Shown: piece by piece, positions 1 through 11,712 of the stretch | Numbering within the stretch: position 1 is the first letter of the stretch | How the letters are laid out: the number at the start of each line of letters is the position of its first letter | DNA from: Bostrychus sinensis | Lineage: Eukaryota; Chordata; Actinopteri; Gobiiformes; Eleotridae | NCBI GenBank assembly: GCA_020698575.1 | Contig: CM036241.1 | Location: forward strand, 39,105,855-39,169,854 | Reading direction: 5' to 3' | DNA length: 64,000 nucleotides | Notes under the pieces: model-generated | What the model was told of the DNA's origin: nothing | The model's database searches: none | What the model saw: the letters and a program-made list of their open reading frames with translations, nothing else | Translations under genes and position numbers: made by a program

Positions 1-1066
1 TCGTTCTGTAAAGATGACTGCAAGAGCACAGCACAGAATGCTCAATGGGGTGAAGAAGAATCCTAGAGTGTCAGCTAAAGACTTACTGAAATCTCTGGCA
101 CAAGCTAACATCTGTGTTCACAAATCTACAACAGGTAAACCATTAACAAGAATAGAGTTCATGGGAGGACACCACAGAGGAAGCCACTGCTGTTCCAAAA
201 AATATTGCTGCACGTTTAAAGTTTGCAAAAGAGCACCTGGATGTTCCACAGCACTACTGGCAAAATGTTCTGTGGACATGATGAAACCAAAGTTGAGTTG
301 TTTGGAAGAAACACACAACGCTATGTGTGGAGAAAAAAGGCACAAGCACACCAACATCAAAACCTCTTCCCCACATGTGAAGTATGGTGGAGGGAGCATC
401 ATGGTTTGGGGCTGCTTTGCTGCCTCAGGGCCTGGACAACTTGCTATCATCAACAGTAAAATGAATTCCCAAGTTTATGAAACGATTTTGCAGGAAAACC
501 TAAGACCATCTGTCCACCAACTGAAGCTCAACAGAGGATGGTGATGCAACAGGACACTGACTCAAAACATAGAAGCAAATCAACAACAGAATGGCTTCAA
601 CAGAAGAAAATACTCCTTCTGGAGTGGCCCAGTCAGAGTCCTGACCTCAATCCTAGCGAGATGCTGTGGCATGACCTCAAAAGAGCGATTCACAGCAGAC
701 ATCCCAAGAATATTTCTGAACCTAAACAGTTTTGTAAAGAGGAATGGTCCAAAATTCCTCCTGAGCATTGTTCAGGTCTGATCTTCACTACAGAAAATGT
801 TTGGTTGAGGTTATTGCTGCCAAAGGAGGATCAACCAGTTATTAATCCAAAGGTTCACATACTTTTTACATCCTGCACTGTGAATGTTTACATAAACGCT
901 CAATAAAAGCCTGAAATATTTTTTTTTTTTTTTTTTTTCAGCATTAGTTTAAGCAGACTGTTTGTCTGTTGTTGTGACTTAGATGAAGATCAGATCACAT
1001 TTTATGACCAAATCATGCAGAAATCCTAGTATTTCCAAGGGGTGCCAATACTTTTTCTTTCCACTG
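1..1066 (+). mobile_element. Tc1-like DNA transposon, 5' end cut by window edge
   Basis: This is the right part of a Tc1/mariner element. It runs from a broken transposase to a right terminal repeat ending CTTTCCACTG at 1066, followed by the TA dinucleotide at 1067-1068 that such elements use as target. The left terminal repeat lies outside the window. A poly-T run at about 920-939 interrupts the 3' untranslated part. The element is inactive because its reading frame is broken in several places. The Tc1 assignment rests on the protein motifs described for the pseudogene at 14-906. Confidence 0.9.
14..906 (+). pseudogene. Tc1-like transposase, frameshifted
   Basis: This is a relic of a DD34E transposase, which would cut and paste its element at TA sites in the nucleus. 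The reading alternates between frames: an N-terminal helix-turn-helix part (VKKNPRVSAKDLL) in the frame of 14-544, then DETKVELFG with the first catalytic Asp in the frame of 223-459, then GGGSIMVWGCFAASGPGQL back in the first frame, and finally QDTDSKH (second Asp) and PSQSPDLNPSEMLW (catalytic Glu) in the frame of 538-906. All three catalytic residues survive, but at least three frameshifts and two adjacent stops near 280-285 prevent a full protein. The start of the protein is incomplete. The usual family length is about 340 residues. Identification is firm; activity is excluded unless the frameshifts are sequencing errors. Confidence 0.9.
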
Positions 1067-1068
1067 TA

Positions 1069-2207
1069 TACTTAAGGTAAACTACATTTTATTAAAAACA
1101 TTTGATTTGAAGTAGGTGGAAATTATTTTCTTAACAACAGTTTTCGTATTCAAAGAAACTGCTGTGATTTCTCAACTACTTGGAAAGGTCTTGTGTAACG
1201 CATTCTGAGAAACGTAGTTAGAGCTAATAGCAGACATCAATAATGCCGCATCTCAAACTCCATCTAAGTGCATCAGATGGATTAATGGTGAGACAAACTT
1301 TAAAGTGCTGAAGTGAAAGGGGATGAAGGGCAGTGGTGGTGGCTCGGAGTTCTGAGTTCAGTGACTTTAAAATAAGTAGCATACATTAAAATTAAGATCT
1401 CATTAAAACTAATTGCTGATTTAAAGAATATGGGACTCCATTATGCTATCTGACTGGGCACAAGACGGGCCCATTTACTCCTGTTTAGTTTTTATACTGG
1501 TCATATTCTGGACCAATGGTGTGGCTGTACTCACAGTCTGAAGAAGGACAGGCACCCAAAATGTCACTTGTGGTCAAACAATTATTAAAATAGGAGCTAA
1601 AAAGCATTGTTGTGCTACCAGTACCAGCTCTTTGCAAAAATTCTATGTAGTGTTTACCATGTGCGGTATTAGTTCTGCTACAGATAGGCCTGGTTCTATT
1701 CCTGTTTTCGACCTGTACTACACTATTCTTCATTCCTCTACATTAAGTCCATGTGTGCCCTCTCAGAGTCACCCCTTTCTCCGACTGTTACAGATATTTA
1801 ACCTTAGGCAGAGGCAGCAGCTGAGTGACTGTCTGTCTTTTGAAATCCAGCTGCAGGACTTTGACTTGGCCCTGATGTGATCTTTGACCGTAGTCTGGTC
1901 TTTGTGTTGCCTCTGTTGATAGTTCATGTTGAGTTCAGAGCTGGACTAAACCAAACATCTGGAGGGTGGCAGTGAAATGGCGTATGTCCAGTGAACAACT
2001 GGAGGCAGAGGCTGAAGTTTAGTGACAGTGGCTCAGAGCGACGTCTACGTCTAAAATAGGAATGGTTCTGACACTAAAAGGTTAGCAGATAAATGAGAGG
2101 AGAGGTTTTTACACCTGGTACTTAACTTAGAGGTCCTTAATTCATTTTGCTATGTTTGAGTGACCACCTAATTTACCTAATTTAGTACAAAGAAATTTAC
2201 GATCTGA
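1069..2207. other. Non-coding stretch, no feature recognised
   Basis: AT-rich single-copy-looking DNA. The short open frames near 1485-1880 overlap on both strands, show no recognisable domain and are most likely chance. I see no splice-flanked exon. Confidence 0.5.
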
Positions 2208-2765
2208 GAAAAAAAAACAAAAAAGAAAAATGTATTAGGATGCAAAAAGATAAAATTCATTCTGCCTAGGTAAAGGTCTTTTCCACAAATTTGATAAATT
2301 CTTGTCAACACATAAAACCAAGCTCTACATTTCATTAAGCTTATTGTATGCTAAAAAAATAACAAAATAAACATTTTAACTAATTTAATTCTGGCTTTTA
2401 AAAACCCTAAATGGCTAGTAACTTTTGAAAAGGACTTGCCACAGAAGCCACTGAGCAAATGTTCATGTCAAGCCCTGATTGTGATTAAAGAAAGAAAAAA
2501 AAAAAAACAAACATGTTTAGACATGTTTAACATGGTTAGAGTTTGCCACATGGACAGAGATAAGATTTTAACCTGTTTATTAATATTTGATAAATTCCTG
2601 CCCATACATAAAACCAAATTTTACATTTCTTCAGGTTTATTGTACAATAATATATACACAACCTAACTAATTAAATTGTAACAAGTAAAAACACTCAGTG
2701 ACTAGCAGCTATTAGACTAGCCATGGTGGCCAGTGAGGAAAAAAGTTAATGTCAAGCCCTGTGTC
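2208..2765. repeat. Tandem duplication, two copies of about 290 bp
   Basis: Two diverged direct copies lie end to end. Matching landmarks are TTGATAAATTC...CATAAAACCAA at about 2289-2320 and 2588-2617, and ATGTCAAGCCCTG at about 2465 and 2750. The offset is about 285-300 bases. Each copy also carries an A-rich run at the same relative place (about 2208-2230 and 2489-2508). No coding content is seen. Confidence 0.7.
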
Positions 2766-3893
2766 TGACCGCTCTGGACATGTTATGTCCTCAGACCATC
2801 TCAATTTGTAGCACCCAAGTTGAGTTCACCCTTATTTCGCACAGCTGCTAGCAAAGCTAACAGCTAAGCCTGAGTCCTTGACAGTGACAGCGGTTTAAGC
2901 ACTGATATTATCCCTACATTAACTCGATCTAATGCTCAACTCAGTGGCGGCTGCTGATCTTTCAAACAGGAGAAGCTCTTAACATTTTATCCTGGGCTAA
3001 ATAGCAGTTAGTTTCCCTACAACATTGATATTGAAACAAACTAACCAAAGAAACTAAAACAAGATTCAAACTGAGCAGCGCTATGATAAAATGTTTATTT
3101 AGAATGTAACATGTATAAATGGTGAAAGTGAGATAAGCCACTTTGCTTTGCAGTTTGGACAGCACACAGCTCTTACTTCATCTCTTCTGCTCTGAGCTGA
3201 GATGTTGCTCCAATTTATTGCATGCAAAGCCGGTAGATGCAGCTGTCAGCCAAAATCTTCAGCCAGTTCCACCAATCATCACAGATTAGTCAGCGTCATG
3301 GGACAATTTTGGCATTTTTATCCAATCAGCATCTTGCTTTTTTGTAATGAACACAGCTCGTTTCTTTCCCACTAACATCCACTGAAGCTCAGCATCAGTA
3401 GGGGAAATACAGCGTCAGAGAAGATTGCATCAGAAAACCAGACTAAAGCTGATTAGTGAATAACATATTCAAAATGAATATGCATTCTAGTTCACTTTTA
3501 ATGTAATATCTAATTTTATAAAATTCAACACAGTATATTTGACCATTTTTGGGGGAATTTCAGCTTCCCTTGCAGAGAGTGAGTAATCACCACTGGTACA
3601 GCTTAACTACACAGAGAAAAGTAAGGCACAAACAAGTTGTGGAGCACACAAGGATTTACATGGAGCACATTGACAGATCCATGGTACATAGCACTAGGGC
3701 CAGCCAAAGATCACATCCTGGTGTGTGTGTGTGTGTGTACAAACAACAAAGTTCTCCTGATGATTTTAGGAGAGAGTCCGGGTGACAGTGCATGTTTGTA
3801 AAAGGCGTATGAAGGTAAGTGACTCACCTGTTAACTGAGGGTAAGGAAAAGAATGACTGAAATGATAAAAATAAAACCTCAGTAAAAAACAAT
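2766..3893. other. Non-coding stretch with a short GT repeat
   Basis: I recognise nothing coding. A (GT)n microsatellite lies at about 3720-3739. The open frames here are short and domain-free. Confidence 0.5.
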
Positions 3894-3901
3894 GTCTAGA
3901 T

Positions 3902-4194
3902 CAGCCATTCCCAAAGTCAAGAGTGTTATGGGACGCTCAAATTTTCAAAAAATGCTCACGGACCCCCCCAACAATAAAACTTCACCATATTAGGAAAACT
4001 ATCATGTTTTTCAAAAGACAAAAAACACTAAATGTTGGCTAAAAGTTATATTTTTAAACAAGTATATAACTGTAATTCATTCCTAACTCAATTCACGTAT
4101 TTTTCTGTACGTAATATAGACAAAATCTGGGGGCACCCCTGCAGTACCTTTGCGGACCCACAGGGGGCCACAGACCCCACTTTGGGAACCACTG
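3902..4194. mobile_element. hAT-type miniature element (MITE)
   Basis: A 293-bp non-autonomous element with terminal inverted repeats CAGCCATTCCCAAAGT and ACTTTGGGAACCACTG. It is flanked by an 8-bp target duplication, GTCTAGAT at 3894-3901 and GTCTAGAC at 4195-4202, with one mismatch. The 8-bp duplication and CAG...CTG ends are typical of hAT elements. It has no transposase. A diverged copy of the same family lies at 27577-27797. Confidence 0.88.
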
Positions 4195-4202
4195 GTCTAG
4201 AC

Positions 4203-4869
4203 AAAACAACAATGCCAATAAATTCCTTTAAAATGATTGCACATACAATTTTGCATAGTTTTGGGTCTACAATTCAGATTTTATGGATGACAAACTGCTC
4301 CACTCCAGGCGTTTCTGTTTTGACTTCCTCTGCCTTGGGTCCTGTCCATTGTTACCTCAGAAGAAGCACAGTGTTAGACTGACTGTAAAAACATCCACAC
4401 TTCCAGTTCAAACCGTACTTCCTTCTTTAAAGCGTGTGGAGATCCCCTGTCAGAGGCTCATAGATCACTGTGATAGACCCCCACAGTCTCACCACAGCTT
4501 TTCTCTTCATCTTTTTCACCCTTAATGGGAGCTGCCACCTGTCTATGCTCCACCAGGAAGCATTAATCTCTGTGAGACAGGTGGACGGGGAGGGACACGG
4601 AGTGGACACTGGTGTAAAAACAGACCAGTGGACTAGACTAACATTACATCAATCATGGAATAACTGGGGATAAAGGTAGAAGAGAGTGGAATTAAAGCTG
4701 TTAGGACAGTTAATACATAAGCATACTATACTTTCTTAAACTCAAACCAAGATCTGTGCATGGGGACCGACATTTCCTAGACTTTCCTTTCCCTAGACAC
4801 TTCCTCCAGCTCTTCTAGTACAATACTGAGGAGTCCACATTCTGAGACATATATTGTACCCAATTGTTC
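4203..4869. other. Non-coding stretch, no feature recognised
   Basis: Overlapping short open frames on both strands (4283-4673) have no recognisable domain. I see no repeat boundary or RNA gene. Confidence 0.45.
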
Positions 4870-5390
4870 ATCCAGTGTTGTAGCTGAGTCGCCATTTTGC
4901 GAGTCCAAGACACTCTCAAATCCTCAGTGTTCGAGTCCAAGTCGCAGAGGACTAATCTGAGTCCAGTCTGATTCAAGTCCAAGTCCAGGTCATCAATTTT
5001 CAAGTCCAAGTCATTAAATTAATGTTAGAGTCAAGTCCGAGTCACCAAAATAAACTTCCATGTCGAGTCCAAGTCGAGTCTTCTCACCTGAAAGTGAGTC
5101 CAAGTCTCAAGTCAAAGTTGTGACTCCAGACCATTGAAGCAAGGCCAAAGGATGGAGCCAGTGATAAAAATGAAATAAATGATTCAAAGGCAGTGGGTAT
5201 TCTAACTACATTTGTGGTACAAAAATCCACAGAAACTGTGTGAGAATAGTCATCAATGCACAAGTCTGAGTCCAAGTTCAAGTCCTCAGTGTGAACCTGG
5301 AGTCAAGTCACTGCCCCTCAGAAACGCACAAGGCTGAGTCAAGTCCCAAGTCATCAGTCATACGTTCAAGTCCCAAATGAGTTCTCCTCC
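4870..5390. repeat. Degenerate GAGTCCAAGTC-type repeat region
   Basis: The block is built from irregular copies of a 6-12 base motif related to GAGTCCAAGTC and CAAGTCC, interrupted at about 5120-5255 by unrelated sequence. The motif resembles the interior of the hAT-type element at 6041-6675, which has ACTTGACTT-type repeats (the complement). It may be an old copy of that family, but I could not define clean ends or a target duplication. Confidence 0.55.
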
Positions 5391-6032
5391 ATCTCTGGAA
5401 CTCTCTCAGACCAGAAAGATCACGGTCTTTCACCAAACCTCACCAGCTGATGAACTTCCCATTGAGCTTAAAAAAATGCATATATTAAGACTTTAAAACC
5501 TCAATAAGGCTAATCAGCTACATAATAACTCCATAGGGCAATTTATTAAAAATAAATAAAAACTGAAACTTGTTAAAAGTCAAAGCTACAAATGTATTTT
5601 ACACATAATTCAAGTTTAAGATAATTTTTTGGATAAAAAATAAATATTAGTTATAGAGTTGCCACAGAGCTGATTAGCCTCAGTCAAGATTTTAAAAAGT
5701 CTATGGGGAAAATGAAGGGGAAATTTACTTCCGACACCAGAGGGGGGCGGGCACTGTTGTGCTCCATAGAGGTGACAGTCTTTGATTGCCAGTAGATTAG
5801 TTACTGAAGCCTTGCCTTTCAATGAAGATCTCGCCTGCAGCTGGTGGAGCTATGATACTGTCTCATGTTGTATCTGTGTAGCTCTTTTAGTCTGAGCCTG
5901 TCCAGGACCCAGGGCAGAAACCCAGCCATCAGGCTCTTACCTTCCAGCTCCCACCTCAAACTGAATCTAGCTCTAGGTTTAGGTGCTGATTACACCCTGT
6001 GCCATGGGACAGGGATCAGGGACATACTGCCC
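5391..6032. other. Non-coding stretch, no feature recognised
   Basis: No gene or defined repeat boundary is visible. A G-rich patch lies at 5741-5752. Confidence 0.45.
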
Positions 6033-6040
6033 CCAAAAAC

Positions 6041-6675
6041 CAGAGGTGGGAGACTCAAGTCACATGACTTGACTTTAGTCAGACTTAAGTCACATTTTTT
6101 TTAGGACTTGAGACTTGCTTGACAAATATTCCAAAAAAGACTTGACTTTTCATGGCATTAGACTCGGACTTGAGCTAAATGACTTAAAATGACTTGCTTT
6201 TACACAAAATTCAGGATGCATTTGAGTGTAATATAAAAACTAAAACAGCGGTGCATTTGTGTTTACATATGCTAATGAGCATAGGAGCTAAACATGTACG
6301 ATAACCTGAAAAGTTGAAGGCAGGCTATTTGATGGTTTTAGTGTCAGATATAATGTGCTTTGGCAGAATTCTTATACGCTTTACCTGCCTCACACACCTT
6401 ATTCATCTGTCGTCTGTTGTTTCATTTTGCAAGTTACTAATCAATATAAGCACATTACACACCGCAAAAATGACAGGACCACTTATTTTGTTTATTTTAT
6501 TTAAAAAAAAACTCAGCTCTGTGTGGCCCTCTAAATTGTTTGTTGCAGTGACTCGACTCGTCTTTCCTATCATGGGACTTGACTTGGTTCCTTGTCATAA
6601 AGACTGACTTGGACTTGTAACTTGAAGGTTATGACTTGATGCTTACTTGTGACTTGCACATGACTCCCACCTCTG
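6041..6675. mobile_element. hAT-type miniature element rich in ACTTGACTT motifs
   Basis: A 635-bp element with terminal inverted repeats CAGAGGTGGGAGACTC and GACTCCCACCTCTG. The flanking 8-bp duplication is CCAAAAAC (6033-6040) and CCAACAAC (6676-6683), seven of eight identical. Subterminal regions are full of short ACTTGACTT/AAGTCA motifs on both strands, which in hAT elements commonly act as transposase binding sites (inference). There is no coding capacity. Confidence 0.88.
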
Positions 6676-7060
6676 CCAACAACAAAGCTCGGGGCATTAT
6701 TCAGACTCAAACCCCACACTACACTTTAGTGGTTTAAGGAAGGGTTAAAATGAACCCATGCTTACAAACAGGTCATGGCCTTTCTCTTTAGTTCACAGAG
6801 AAACACAACACTTCCATTATCTCCTGGTGACAGGGGCAACAGGCAGCAACCTCTGAGCAGATCCTGGCACCAAGTACAAGAGACGTTAGGAGCTTTATGT
6901 AAACACAGAGACTGTTGGCCACAGTAGAAAGCTGAAATGTTCCATCCACTGATTTTCCTCTTGCTACAGTTTGTAAACTCCACTTGTCATTAAGTATACA
7001 GTCATGTTTTCACCTCATTGGCTCTTACAGCTCTGATCTAAACATCTATATATTCTGACT

Positions 7061-7530
7061 AATTATTCCTTCCTCATTAAAGATGAATGTCATTATTGGA
7101 CCGACTGTGATAATTGCAACGGGAAGTCACTCAGAGCTAGACTTCATCTTAATGAGAAGACAAATGAAGCGGAGGTAGCAAGTTTTTTTTTTTTTTTTCT
7201 ATATTTTTGCATAATCAAAACTCTGCAGAATCATCACACACTTCTAATTACAAAGTGTGTCTGGAAACTTTGCTCCAGCACATTTTAATTCCTCTCCGAC
7301 TGGCATTGTATTCCGCCATTAGTCTAATAATGTGTAATTGCATTTTGAAGAGTTGATAGATTATAAATTCACATAATTAGCTGTGCCACTTGAACCGAGG
7401 GATACATCTCTGTCAGGATAAGGCTCCTGTTAAAAGAGGGAGCTGCCGAATTAATTCAGATCAATCGAACCTGTCGCATAAATCAAGGCTGGATTATGAA
7501 TTTAAATATGAGTTAAAACGGTGTGATGGT
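7061..7530. other. Candidate conserved non-coding element
   Basis: This non-repetitive block has balanced composition and many TAATTA/ATTA-type homeodomain core sites (for example near 7330-7380 and 7450-7460). It contrasts with the surrounding simple-sequence DNA and transposons, and its texture is that of vertebrate developmental enhancers. The call rests only on sequence texture. There is no open frame and no TE boundary inside, apart from a poly-T run at 7183-7198. Confidence 0.35.
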
Positions 7531-7969
7531 GGTGACGGAGGAGGACATGTATCAGGGGTTTATGGGTAATCAGTGAGCGCCGAGGGAGGGAAGGTGAGAG
7601 GCAGAAATGGGATCAGTCAAACAGGCAGGTGAGTGTTAAGATGGTGATTCAAGCAAACTGAATTCAGAATAGTCAAGGTTTTTACTGTGGAAATAATGAC
7701 AAATAATAAAAATGTTAGCTTTTATTGATACTCGGGCTGGCAATAAATCAAATTAATGCAATTTTTAATTTTGAACCATAAATAGCAAAATTGGATTTTT
7801 ACATTTTTTTTCTTAGCCATGTTGCCCAGTTGATACCACAGGCTGGTTTAGTGTCCACCTAAAAAAATGTAGTTTTGAGCATTTGAACTTGTGCTGAAAC
7901 TTAAAAAGCAATAAATAAATAGAGATAAATAAATAAATAAATAAAACAAAATTTAAACCAGAAGAGAAG
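7531..7969. other. Non-coding stretch with (AAAT)n microsatellite
   Basis: An imperfect (AAATA/AAAT)n run lies at about 7908-7945. Nothing else is recognised. Confidence 0.5.
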
Positions 7970-8640
7970 ACTAACGCTGGACTAAACCAAGGTTTAATTC
8001 GCAACCAAACTTGGATTAAACCAGGACTAAATGGGACTAAAACCAGCACTAAATCAGGACTAAACTTGGTTTGAGGCTTGGGGGTGGTGCTAAAACTTGA
8101 AAACAAAAAAACAAAAACAAAAACAAACAAACCACAAATTAAACCAAAGGACTATAAGCAAGACTTAATTTGTGATTAAACTTGGCTTTATCTGGGTCTA
8201 AACTAGAATTAAACCAAGAGTAAAAGCAAATTTAAACCAGATCTAAACCAGGACTAAACAAGGTCTAACGGAGGACTAAATCAGGAGTAAAAACAAACTT
8301 AAACAAAATCTAAACCAGGACTAAAACACGATTAAACTATAGAACAGGACAAACACTAGGACCAAAAACAGGACTAAAGTAATGCTTAACCAAGTCTAAA
8401 CATGGATTAAACCAGGACTAAAACCAGGACAAAACAAGGATCTAATCAAGGCTAAAATGTGGAGTAAACTTGGATATAACGTGCACTAAACCAGGACAAA
8501 ACTAGAACTAATACTGGTCTAAACCAGGTCTATGGGCTTACAATTACCAATACACCTAGAACTAGAGCAGGATGTCATCAAGACTAAAAACCAGGGTAAA
8601 AACTGGATTAAACTAAGATTAAATCGAAGACAAACTTTAT
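7970..8640 (+). repeat. Degenerate 11-bp tandem array (CTAAACCAGGA type)
   Basis: The segment consists of diverged copies of an 11-base unit close to CTAAACCAGGA, with scattered A-rich insertions. It is one of about ten loci of this minisatellite in the window and among the most degenerate, suggesting age. The open frame on the minus strand at 7813-8130 is a reading of this repeat and has no protein meaning. Confidence 0.8.
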
Positions 8641-9642
8641 AATATGCTTCAACTGCACTGTAAGACAGATATGAACTTAGCTGCAGCCAAAGCTCAAGTC
8701 CGCCTCCAGAAACTCCTTCGTGTCACAGAGCACACATCAAACAGTGGCCATAAGGCATGCTGGGAAATGGAGGAGGGGGCTGCAGGGCATGCTGGGAGTT
8801 GCAGTGTCACTCTGCGGAGGTTACAGTTTAGAGGAGTTGAGCCTGGAGAGACGTCACATCTCATCACCATAGAACTGGTCCTGGTCTGACAAAACATTGA
8901 TTTATTCTGAACAAAATATATTCTTTGATTATTGTGTGTCTGTTTTTTTTGTCCAACTTAAATCCTGGTTTATGAATTTCCTATGCTTTTACTTTTTGGC
9001 CATATCTCCTCGAACAGATGTCCTCTCCTCCATTTTCTTCTCTTGCTCGTTTCGTGGATTTAGTCGTGGACTTAATGAGCTACATTTGCATCTGTCCAAA
9101 GCTGTTAGACTCTGATTGTTTCGTTGAACGGGGAACAACAGGAGAAGACACACTTACCAGCCTCCCCCCAAAAAACTAAACGTTGCACTAAAAATACATG
9201 ATCACACTTCTGTTTCCACCAGTTTAGTCTGGGATGGAGACAAAATAGATTTATGCCAATGTTTAGATGGGGATTGTAGTGCTTTGAGGTCCATATGTTG
9301 CAGAAATGTTCTCCAACAGCTGTGAATGTGTCTCCAAGAGCACATTATGACCTTTAAAAGCCCATACAAGAACAACAGAAGGCGAAGAAGGAATCATTTG
9401 AAAAAGCGATGGTTATCATTAGGTTTATTATGGTTATTATGGAGAGGGCTGGGCAATATGACCTACAGTTTTACCTAACAGCATTTTTCAAAATGATGAC
9501 AGTATGTATTTGGTTTTGTGTGTGTGTGTGTGTTTGTTATTTATTTTTGTTTTTGTAGTCCTGCAATATGGTGGAGCATTTTGTCTCATTTCTGACACAG
9601 TTATGCAGACTCATGCAGACTTTTTTCTTCGTCTTGTTTTCA
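8641..9642. other. Non-coding stretch, no gene recognised
   Basis: Short opposing open frames at 8644-8897 have no known domain. A GGGCTGGGCAATATGACC motif near 9448 resembles the end of a common fish repeat, but its boundaries are unclear. A (GT)n run lies at about 9518-9533. Confidence 0.4.
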
Positions 9643-9775
9643 TTTTAACAACAGTAAAGTCCAGTTGATGTTTGATGTAACGACCACATTCAAACAAACT
9701 GACTTTGTACAAATGGCTTCTGCTGCTTTTCTTGTTCAGAAATAAGTACAGAGTTGCTCATAATATGGCATAACA
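9643..9775 (+). repeat. Dispersed unclassified repeat, copy A (partial)
   Basis: It matches the 5' part of the repeat at 31229-31541: both contain TTTTAACAACAGTAAAGTCC, AACCACATT or GACCACATT, and TTCAGAAATAAGTACAGAG in the same order and spacing. The 3' part of the family is represented separately at 14549-14670. No coding potential is seen. Confidence 0.7.
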
Positions 9776-10444
9776 TTTTAACATAATGTTTTTTTTTAGT
9801 ATGGTTGATCCTGATTTTTCTTTTTGATTTTATGTTTAAAATAAAAATGAATAATTATGGACTGAAAATGTCCACTTCCTTGTCCTGTGAAAGAACTGCA
9901 GGGATAACTCCTGTCTGTGTCTATAGGACTGCCCTGTCTCTCCACACACTTCCTGGACCTAGTTCTCTCATTTTGTCACTATTATCAGTAAAATCAACTA
10001 TTTTAAACTCTGCGCTGATCAGAAAGCCATTTTCAAGTGTTAAGGCTCAGCACTGACGCTCTGAACTTGTGTGCTCCTCCAGCTTTACTAGGGTGACCTC
10101 AGAAAGTACAAAAAGTGGGACAAGTTGTACTATTTGGTGGGACAAGGAGGAACAACTTGGGAATTAAATGTTTTAATACAAATCTAACTTACCAACTTAG
10201 TGAGATACTAGTTGCCACAGTTAAGGGTCTATACGACATATGATGTGCTGTTTTCATCACAAAAACAAACATTTTGCTAAGTAATGTCTTTACTGAGACT
10301 CTATTCATTGGAATAAAAAAGATGGAACAGAAAAAAATCTAAGCTCTCAGTCTGTATATTCTTAAACAATCCAGCACCAACACCAGCTCACAGCGCCATA
10401 GAGAGGGATTTTCTGAAACACAGGGCAGCAACACATCAACCATA

Positions 10445-10662
10445 CAGTGGGGCAAAAAAGTTTAGTCAAATTTAAAATTTAGTCAGCCACCAATTGTGCA
10501 AGTTCTCCCACTTAAAAAGATGAGAGAGGCCTGTAATTTTCATCATAGGTATACCTCAACTATGAGAGACAAAATGAGAAAAAAAAAAAATCCAGAAAAT
10601 CACATTGTCTGATTTTTAAAGAATTTATTTGCAAATTATGGTGGAAAATAAGTATTTGGTCA
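10445..10662 (+). repeat. Left terminal inverted repeat of Tc1 element
   Basis: About 218 bases, complementary to 12746-12944. It starts at CAGTGGGGC and ends near AAGTATTTGGTCA. Confidence 0.9.
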
Positions 10663-10728
10663 CCTACAAACAAGCAAGATTTCTGGCTCTCACAGACCTG
10701 TAACTTCTTCTGTAAGAGGCTCCTCTGT

Positions 10729-11604
10729 TTCTAGGCGCAGCCAGGGGCCAGAGGGAGTCTGGTTTGGGAACCACAGGATTTCATCTCTGCTTTTTGCGGA
10801 TGATGTTGTCCTGTTGGCTTCATCAAGCCAGGACCTTCAGTGTGCACTGGGGCGGTTTGCGGCCGAGTGTGAAGCGGCTGGGATGAGAATCAGCACCTCC
10901 AAGTCCGAGGCCATGGTTCTCGACCGGAAAAGGGTGGCTTGCCCTCTCCAGGTTGGAGGAGAGCTCCTGCCTCAAGTGGAGGAGTTCAAGTATCTTGGGG
11001 TCTTGTTCACGAGTGAGGGAAGGATGGAGCGTGAGATTGGCAGACGGATCGGTGCAGCGTCTGCAGTAATGCGATCGTTGTATCGGTCTGTTGTGGTAAA
11101 GAAGGAGCTGAGCCAAAAGGCGAAGCTCTCGATTTACCGGTCGATCTACGTTCCTACTCTCACCTATGGTCATGAGCTTTGGGTCATGACCGAAAGGACA
11201 AGATCACGGATACAAGCGGCCGAAATGAGTTTCCTCCGCAGGGTGGCTGAGCGCTCCCTTAGAGATAGGGTGAGGAGCTCTGTCACCCGGGAGGAGCTCG
11301 GAGTAGAGCCGCTGCTCCTCCACATCAAGAGGAGTCAGTTGAGGTGGCTCGGGCATCTGTTCCGGATGCCTCCTGGACGCCTCCCTGGGGAGGTGTTCCG
11401 GGCATGTCCCACCGGGCGGAGGCCCCGGGGAAGACCTAGGACACGCTGGAGGGACTATGTCTCTCGGCTGGCCTGGGAACGCCTTGGGGTCCCCCCGGTA
11501 GAGCTGGAGGAAATGTCTGTGGAGAGGGAAGTCTGGGCATCTTTGCTTAGACTGCTGCCTTCGCGACCCGGTCCCAGATAAGCAGAAGAAGATGGATGGA
11601 TGGG
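10729..11604 (+). mobile_element. Rex3/RTE-like LINE fragment, 5'-truncated
   Basis: An 876-bp fragment of a non-LTR retrotransposon inserted into the Tc1 element. It ends in GATGGATGGATGG at 11591-11603, a short GATG-type tail as described for fish Rex3 (RTE clade). It is flanked by TCCTCTGT (10721-10728) and TCCTTTGT (11605-11612), an 8-bp target duplication with one mismatch. Removing the insert and one duplication restores a continuous Tc1 leader. The 5' truncation is the usual result of incomplete target-primed reverse transcription. Confidence 0.9.
10730..11581 (+). pseudogene. LINE reverse transcriptase, C-terminal fragment
   Basis: An uninterrupted reading of about 283 residues from the truncated 5' edge to the TAA at 11579-11581. 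It begins inside the reverse transcriptase palm: the catalytic motif FADDVVLLA (YxDD-type box) lies at about 10793-10819. Next come the thumb-like segment with EEFKYLGVLF and the conserved tail with RSQLRWLGHLFRMP and GRPRTRWRDYV. The endonuclease and the N-terminal half of the polymerase are missing, so it cannot act alone. The RTE/Rex3 assignment rests on these tail motifs and the GATG tail. An internal ATG start would be meaningless here, because the frame is open to the truncation point. Confidence 0.9.
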
Positions 11605-11712
11605 TCCTTTGTCCTCCACTCATTACCTGTATTAATGGCACCTGTTTGAACTGATTATCTATATAAAAGACACCTGTCCACAACCTCAAACAGTCCCACT
11701 CCAAACTCCACT

